DNA of 64,000 nucleotides from the NCBI GenBank assembly GCA_037954665.1, contig JBBMOL010000039.1:2728001-2792000 (forward strand). The letters run 5' to 3'. Source of the stretch: Laguncularia racemosa. Lineage: Eukaryota > Streptophyta > Magnoliopsida > Myrtales > Combretaceae. This document shows positions 57,961 through 64,000 of this stretch, piece by piece. The notes below the pieces were generated by a model that searched no databases, was not told where the DNA came from, and was given only the letters and a program-made list of their open reading frames with translations. Numbering within the stretch: position 1 is the first letter of the stretch; the number at the start of each line of letters is the position of its first letter. The position numbers were made by a program, and so were the translations under genes.

Positions 57961-59542
57961 TTTTACATGTTAGTAGGCATATACTTGGATATGTGTACAC
58001 ATAAATGTTATGTTATTTTATGTAATTACTATTTCATATATTGTTTAAAATTTTCATTATATATATACAATTTCATTATTAAACTCTTACAGTTATCTAT
58101 ACATTTCATATGCAATTGTTTCATATGATATTTTTAAAATAAATGTAGGTTGATCTGATAGAGCTCTGACTACATGTTCATATCCTATAGAATACATTAA
58201 ACCCAATGAGTGGCACTTGAGCGGTCCAAATGTGCTTGCTACTTCTGTAAAAAGGTGGTGAAATGTGAATTGGATTCCCAATGTACAACTCCCACTCGAA
58301 TTAAAGGGTCGCAAGTAAGATTCATTATTAATGATGCATATGATTAAATGGAAAAGAAAAAAAAAACGATTATCGAAATAGCTGCTCATTGTTCTACATA
58401 TTGAGAATGTCTTGATATGCACCAACTACATGGGTTGGGTAATGTTAAGTGTCCTTTTGTATCTTCCAGCGTGTAGCTAAGGGAGCTCTAGTCTTTATAA
58501 TTAGTCTATGTTGGCTAGAGGGCACTATGTGTAGGAATCTATCTCATGCCTAAACTTATAAGATTATTGTAGCCCTTCTAATCTTGTGTGTCGACGAGAA
58601 TGATGCAACACAAAGCTGGCAATACAACTAAGCTAAACTCGCAGACCCTCAACTATATGTCCTTGCAACATCAAAATGCTCCACCAGAGGCAAAAACATC
58701 GTGTAAACAAGGGAACTAGATTTATTGGCAAATATAAATCCCCCTGTAATTACCTGACCATCAATTGGGAGGCTTAGCTAGACCTCAACATTCTATAAGA
58801 TGATAATGAACTCCTTAGTCAACATGTAAAATGTGTGCATCTCTGGCCTCCATCACTCGATTGAGGTAGTTATTATGTGTCAATCCAATTGTATGAATGG
58901 CAAGTGGTTCGCACCTTGGAATCTCGCCAATTACAAGAATGGCTCCATTCGAGAATCGATGAGGATGATGTTCTTGTTGCAATGAAGTGATAACTTGCGT
59001 TGTTGAATGGTGGGTCATGATTGATCCTAAAATTTAAGAAGTTAAATGTTGTATTATTGGCATTCGAACATAAAGTAATTAACAAGTTAAATGTGATTTA
59101 CCTCTTCATCTTAGAAGGCCTTTGATTGATGTTTTTCCTATTGCGTCAAAACTGAATGATGGAAGGGTTCAAGCTCTATCTATTATGCATGACAAAAAAA
59201 AAAACACAAAAAAAAATGTTAGCATTAAAATCAAAATAATTTTATGATATTATAATGATAAACCAAGATATTGCATTTACAATTAATACGAAATTTTTAC
59301 TAACAAATTTTTTAATGATTAATTAGTTAAAAAATTATATTTACAATAATACCCCAAAATATTTCATTTACAATCAAGTTTTTTCGCTAAAAAATTGTTA
59401 AGATCTCTTTTTGATATTCTTTCACTTGTAGATATATAAGCTAAACCTACGAAAAAAACAAATTAAGAAAATAAAAAGCGCAAACTATGAAGGAAGAAGA
59501 AGAACGGAAGAAGAAATAGAGATGTCTGAATAATAAATCGAG
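57961..59542 (-). pseudogene. Second PMD/MULE copy, broken by family A element 3
   Basis: Matches 6530-8110 in the same orientation. On the minus strand: first-exon end near 59115, a block with FSNGAILVIGEIPRCEP at 58815-59018, ATIILQV and DRFLHIVPSSQHRLII near 58480-58590, and LATRWKIQKDT near 58465. It lacks about 170 bases present at 7150-7320 of the first copy. Frames are broken throughout. Homology stops at 59542, where an LTR begins after AATCGAG, so the right TIR would lie beyond the window. Confidence 0.72.
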
Positions 59543-60549
59543 TGATGGAAAATTTTCCGGCACCGCCTATACCTTCAAAACTAGATTTGGCTGATGATCC
59601 AAATCGCATATATTTTACTTCATATCTTTTTATCTAATAAATATTTGAGAAATAATCTTACAGGTACAATAATAATTCTCCATGGGATGCCAATATGTCC
59701 TACACTAGTTGATGGCCACAGGACATCTTCAGATTTACAATCAAAGACCTATTGCGATTGTTTCCATTTCGAAGCATTGACTCATGAAGATTTATGATAT
59801 TTTGTACTTTGTAATTGTTCTATGGACTATTTTATGTTGTATTTTCTTTTGGGACATTTTTATTTTGATTGTAATTTTCATTTAGGACTGGCCACCTTAA
59901 AAGTGGCATAATTGTAATTTTGTGCATTTTCTACCATAAAGGGAGCAAGTATAAATACTTGCTTAAAGTATGGTTTGAGGAGGTCATTTTTCAGAATTAG
60001 AACTTCACTTTTACGTGAGAGGGTTAGGTTTTATTCTTAATTCAATTACTCTTATCAATTTCAAATCCCAATTTGAGGTTGTGGCGAGTGGCTTCAAGGT
60101 TAATTTGTGAGTAATATCAAATTTACTTTGTTGCAATTTCCTTTTCTCTCTAGTGAGTAATATCTAAGGTTGAATTGGTTGTTTATTGATCAAATTTGAT
60201 TGCATTTGTAATCAAATTCGTGTTGCTTAATTGATTGGTTTTAGCCATAGTTTTAACCTTCAATTTAACATCTTGTTGGAACCATGGGTCATTTTATTGG
60301 GAAAGTGAATCTCGAAATTGGATCTTCTTGTTCTTGTGTGTAATTCACGTGGAATTCTTGTGATTGTTGTTATATTAGAGAAGATTATCATTGTTGGATT
60401 GTTAATTGCAACTTTGAGCATTCAGATTTCATTAAATCTCCATTAGGGTTCACGCAATTCTTGATTCCATTGAACCGGTTTTTAATGGTGAATTGAAGTT
60501 GTTTCTTTGATTCATTTACATGTGCTTAATCTTGGATTTGAGCACATCA
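59543..60549 (+). repeat. 5' LTR of family A element 3
   Basis: 1007 bases, TGATGGAAAA to GAGCACATCA. Its first 598 bases match 63403-64000. The flank TCGAG (59538-59542) is one half of a possible target duplication. Confidence 0.9.
59945..59962 (+). promoter_or_regulatory. Palindromic TATA box of the family A LTR
   Basis: GCAAGTATAAATACTTGC: the TATA box (59950-59957) sits at the centre of an 8-base inverted repeat. Element 2 keeps the palindrome (50751-50768). In element 1 and the 3' LTR here it is partly lost. Confidence 0.6.
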
Positions 60550-60554
60550 TCTTT

Positions 60555-60566
60555 TGGTATTGGAGC
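60555..60566 (+). other. Primer binding site of family A
   Basis: TGGTATTGGAGC, differing from the tRNA-iMet-type site at two positions. Five bases inside the LTR end. Confidence 0.7.
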
Positions 60567-61518
60567 TTGAGGTTTAAGAGGAGGGATTTATCAATTGAAA
60601 TTTGGAAGTTAGGGGTTTGTTGTGAAGCACCTTGATCCGAAAATTTGTTGGCGTGAAATTGCAACTTTTTGTTGTGATTGTTGAATTTTGTTCTCTTGTT
60701 GATTGGTGGATGTACAATTGGAGATTAGAACACTCTTGGAATCCTTGAGTTGATCGTGATTGATTAAGGGGAAGTGAACATTGTGATTATTTAAGGAAAG
60801 AGGAATTTCAAAAATTGATTTTGTTATCTTCATCTTTATAGTGAGTTATTTGTTTGAGGAAGAAGGGAAAGTTCTTGAATTGAATTCCATAATTTGGGGT
60901 TCAAATAGTTGAAGCATTGTTAATTAGTGTATGTTGTTTCCTTAACATTGCGGAATTGGAAGGGTCATTTTTCAAAATTGTTCAACTTGCATGGAGAATT
61001 AGGAAACTATTTTGAATCCAAATCAATCATTAGTATAGAGTTATTATGTATTGATCACTTTAATTGCACATTAACTAGTTGGAATCAATTGCTTGCCATT
61101 TAGAGAAGTATCCATATTTGGTTCCATTTTGTTGTTATTGTCGTGGAGTGGAGTGCTACACCGTGATTGTTAGTGTTGTGTGTAATGAAGGGTTTCAACA
61201 TGTTATAGTTTGTTTGTGTTGAAGTTTAAGAGTGTGTGAGTGTACCGTAAAGTGTATGTTATGGTTTGAAGTGAGATTGTGTTGTGAAGTGAGTCTCTTG
61301 TGGATTATAGAAGTGTTGTAACTTGTTGTGTTGATTGTGTTGTGGAGAAGAGTGCTATACGTGGATTGTAAAGTATACATGTGCCTTGAGTGAAGTTAAG
61401 TGGAGTTATGTGTTTTTCTTTTGTAGTGGTTATTGTGTGGCGTTAGAAGTAGTGTGATTGTGAGGTGTCCCCTTTGCTTCAAATTATCCTTGTGGTTCAA
61501 TATACCAAGTCTACAATT
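60567..61518 (+). other. Untranslated leader of family A element 3
   Basis: 950 bases, rich in T and G (TTGTGTTG-type runs at 61140-61470). Open frames on the other strand are composition artefacts. No gene. Confidence 0.6.
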
Positions 61519-62700
61519 ATGTCGAATGATAGTGTGAATGGGGGAATTGGCAATGAAGCCAATAGTCAGGTTGGTGGAGGTTAGGGTCATAATGTTGCAG
61601 GTAGGAGGACTTTGGAAGAATAGCTCCAGGATCTTACTACCATAGTTGCTACTTTAGCAACTAGGATTAACAGAATGACATTACCACAACCATCGGTGGT
61701 AAACCTTCAGGCACCACCTCGGGTAACTCCACAGAATCCTCAGAGAGACAAAGTAGTGGGAGATAGAAATCTGAATAGAAGGATAGGTGAGGATCATCAT
61801 CCGTATAGAGAAGAAAGGGATGACAACTTTAGGGCTAATCCATATCAGAATAGGGATTTTAGGCCACCTCGGGGATTAGAATATGTGAAACTGCAGATGT
61901 CTTCTTATGATGGAAAGGGATCAGTTGATGATTATTTGGATTGGGCGAACAAGGTTGAGGGTCTCTTTGAATGTTATGAGATCGATGATAATACCAGAGT
62001 TTGATTGGTTGCTATCGAGTTTATAGGATACGCTGCACTATGGTGGAAGAATTTGATTTTCAGCAGGCGTAGGGATGGAGAGGTTGAGATTCAGACATGG
62101 AGGGATATGAAAAGGGTGTTGAGAAAAAGATTCATTCTTGAGCATTTCAAACATAAATTGTTTATGCGACTGCAGACTTTGAGGCAAAGAGGCAAGATAG
62201 TGGATGATTATGTGTAGGAATTTGAAACCCTCATGATTAGATGTAGCTCCATCGAACCTCTAGAACAAATCGTAGTACGCTTCATCTCAAGCTTGAAATA
62301 TGAAATAGCGTGTGTTGTTGAGCTACAGTGCTATAGTACACTTGATGAGGCTATTCAGTTGGCCTTGAAAGTGGAGAGGCAAAGGAGGTCCAACTTGTTT
62401 AGGGCTCTGAGCAGTAGGCTCAATACTATTACTAAACCCATAGCAACTGATGGTTGATAAGGGGGAACAAAGGCGGTAGATGAGGCAGTGAAAGCAATGG
62501 ATAAACTACCCCAAACACTACTAAAGAAAATTTACCTACTGGGAAGGGTAAAGAGGTAATAGCGCTAGATGTGAGGTAGACTGTTCCCGGATCTACTAGT
62601 GGAAAGGCACGCCAGATCAAGTGCTTTAAATGCATGGGATTTAGGCATATGGCAGCATAGTGTCCAAATAAGAGGGTGATGACTGTTATGGAGGGCATTG
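61519..62700 (+). pseudogene. Gag of family A element 3
   Basis: Opens MSNDSVNGGIGNEAN at 61519. Residues about 95-160 read HHPYREERDDNFRANPY and GLEYVKLQMSSYDGKGSVDD. The gag core is VAIEFIGYAALWWKNLIFSRRR, then RKRFILEHFKHKLFM, ETLMIRCSSIEPLEQIVVRF and YSTLDEAIQLALKVERQ. The zinc knuckle CFKCMGFRHMAA is at 62622-62663, with a TAG before the final Cys. Stops occur near 61582, 61621, 62002 (TGA) and 62215 (TAG). Frames shift after 62455. Confidence 0.85.
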
Positions 62701-63390
62701 GGGAAGATGTTGAGGATGACGAGGAAGAGACTGAGCCTACAGATTTACTAATAGCACTGTAGGAGTATTATGATGACTAGACTATAGAAACACATGAAGA
62801 GCATACGGGTGAACAATATCTACTTATTAATGTGTTACATAGGGCTCTAACCATATCTCCTGATACTAGGGACATTCAGAGGGAGAATATATTTCACACC
62901 TCTTACAGGATCAAAGGTAGCCTTTGTGTACTTATCATTGAGTAGTTGCATGAATGTTATATCTACTGCAGTGGTAGACAAATTACATTTGTCTACTATC
63001 CCATATCCTAGCCCTTATAACTTGCATTGGTTAAATAATCGAGGTAGTATGTATGTTACACTAAGGGCGAAGTTCCCTGTGAGTGTTGGGTAGAAATATC
63101 ATGATGAGATCCTTTGTGATGTAATTCCTATGCATGCATTCCATTTGCTGTTGGGTAGACCCTAGTTGTTTGATCGACAGGTGTTACATGATGGGTTTAG
63201 AAACACCTACATGTTCAATATGGACGAGTCTCGCATAGTACTGTCACCAATGACTCCATCTGAGGTAAATCAGTTTTAGGAACAAATCAAAACTACTTCC
63301 ACTACATTTGATAGCTAGGAGCAAGTCAACAAAAATATCAGGGTTCAATTCCAAAACTGATCCTCTAGATTTGAGGGCAAATCTTTCAGA
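62701..63390 (+). pseudogene. Protease of family A element 3
   Basis: An acidic linker (DVEDDEEETEPTD) leads to the protease. The active-site region (about 62930-62950) reads LCVLIIE then TAG where the family has a DSG-type motif, so a small deletion destroys the catalytic Asp. Downstream blocks remain: HWLNNRGSMYVTLRAK, DVIPMHAFHLLLGRP and FNMDESRIVLSPMTPSEV (63000-63270). The frame ends in the polypurine tract at 63391. Confidence 0.82.
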
Positions 63391-63402
63391 AGCCCGAGGA
63401 GA
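63391..63402 (+). other. Polypurine tract of family A
   Basis: AGCCCGAGGAGA directly before TGATGGG of the 3' LTR. The same edge is found at 41139-41150 on the minus strand. Confidence 0.6.
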
Positions 63403-64000
63403 TGATGGGAAATTTTCCAACACCGCTTATACCTTCAGAACTTAGATTTAGCTGATGATCTAAATCACTTATATTTTACTTCATATCTTTTTATTTAATA
63501 AATATTTGAGAAATAATCTTACAGGTACAATAATAATTCTCCATGGGATTCAATATGTCCTACACTAGTTGATGGCCACGGGACATCTTTAGATTTACAA
63601 TCAAAAACTCGCTGCGATTGTTTCCATTTTGATGCATTGGCTCATGAAAATTTATGATATTTTGTACTTTGTAATTGTTCTATAGACTATTTTATATTGT
63701 ATTTTCTTTTGGGATACTTTCATTTCGATTGTAATTTCCATTTAGGACCGGCCACCTTAAAAGTGGCATAATTGTAATTTTGTGCATTTTCTAATTCTAA
63801 AGGGAGCAAATATAAAAATACTTGCTTAAAGTAAGGTTTGAGGAGGCCAATTTTTAGAATTATAACTTCACTTTTACATGAGAGGGTCAGGGTTTATTCT
63901 TAATTTAATTACTCTTATCAATTTCAAATCCCATTTTGAGGTTATGGTGAGTGACTTCAAGGTTAATTTGTGAGTAATATCAAATTTACTTTGTTGCAAT
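63403..64000 (+). repeat. 3' LTR of family A element 3, cut by the window edge
   Basis: Matches 59543-60138 with scattered substitutions. About 400 bases remain outside. Confidence 0.9.

Larger units (their letters stand above)
59543..64000 (+). mobile_element. Family A element 3: gag-protease-only gypsy, runs off the window
   Basis: 5' LTR 59543-60549, primer site 60555-60566, long leader, gag-protease 61519-63390, polypurine tract 63391-63402, 3' LTR from 63403, cut at 64000. It has no reverse transcriptase, RNase H or integrase. The protease frame leads straight to the tract, as in copies 1 and 2. The estimated full length is about 4.9 kb. It sits inside a PMD/MULE copy. Confidence 0.88.

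Noticed and set aside
61195..61590. Minus-strand frames rich in Thr, His and Asn
   Set aside because: Composition shadow of the T/G-rich leader of family A element 3.

Overview
The window is nuclear DNA of a flowering plant, most likely a eudicot. It is AT-rich and gene-poor, with one intact host gene. The rest is nested, decayed transposable elements of plant type: Ty3/gypsy elements with tRNA-iMet-like or tRNA-Arg-like primer sites, one Tat/Ogre-type element, Mutator-like elements (MULEs) carrying a plant mobile domain (PMD) gene, and LINE remnants. The species cannot be named from sequence alone.

Layout. 1-1009: minus-strand gypsy gag fragment with a worn primer site. 1010-5176: no recognisable gene. 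5186-8435: MULE with about 120-bp terminal inverted repeats (TIRs), an imperfect 9-bp target duplication and a decayed PMD gene; a small relative lies at 8709-9546. 10351-10668: intact SAUR-type auxin-response gene on the minus strand with its own TATA box. 13443-23020: a 9.6-kb minus-strand Tat/Ogre-type deletion derivative with 2-kb LTRs, a DUF7745-like ORF1, integrase, and a tandem-repeat array downstream of pol. 26100 to about 35070: a LINE interrupted at about 28770 by a gypsy element (B). The stretch 32417-34640 is neither one sequence nor the other. It reads as the missing part of gypsy B and the LINE interleaved every few bases, which looks like a false assembly consensus over a heterozygous or paralogous insertion.

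37366-52052: a direct tandem duplication of about 4.7 kb per unit. Each unit holds unique DNA, a MULE relic with its own internal tandem array, and a minus-strand gypsy element of family A. The first unit was later hit by element C (41606-46789), which has paired LTRs and a perfect 5-bp duplication. 52951-57960 holds a LINE scrap, a probable gypsy LTR/pol end and a 320-bp foldback. 57961-59542 is a second PMD/MULE copy, interrupted by a third family A element (59543 to beyond 64000).

How the parts relate. All three family A copies run from gag-protease straight into the LTR, with no reverse transcriptase or integrase. They look like a non-autonomous gag-protease lineage that needs enzymes from another element, and they are the best candidate here for an under-described system. 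Premature stops in elements B and C are nearly all of the kind made by C-to-T change at methylated sites, which fits long-silenced heterochromatin around one surviving gene.
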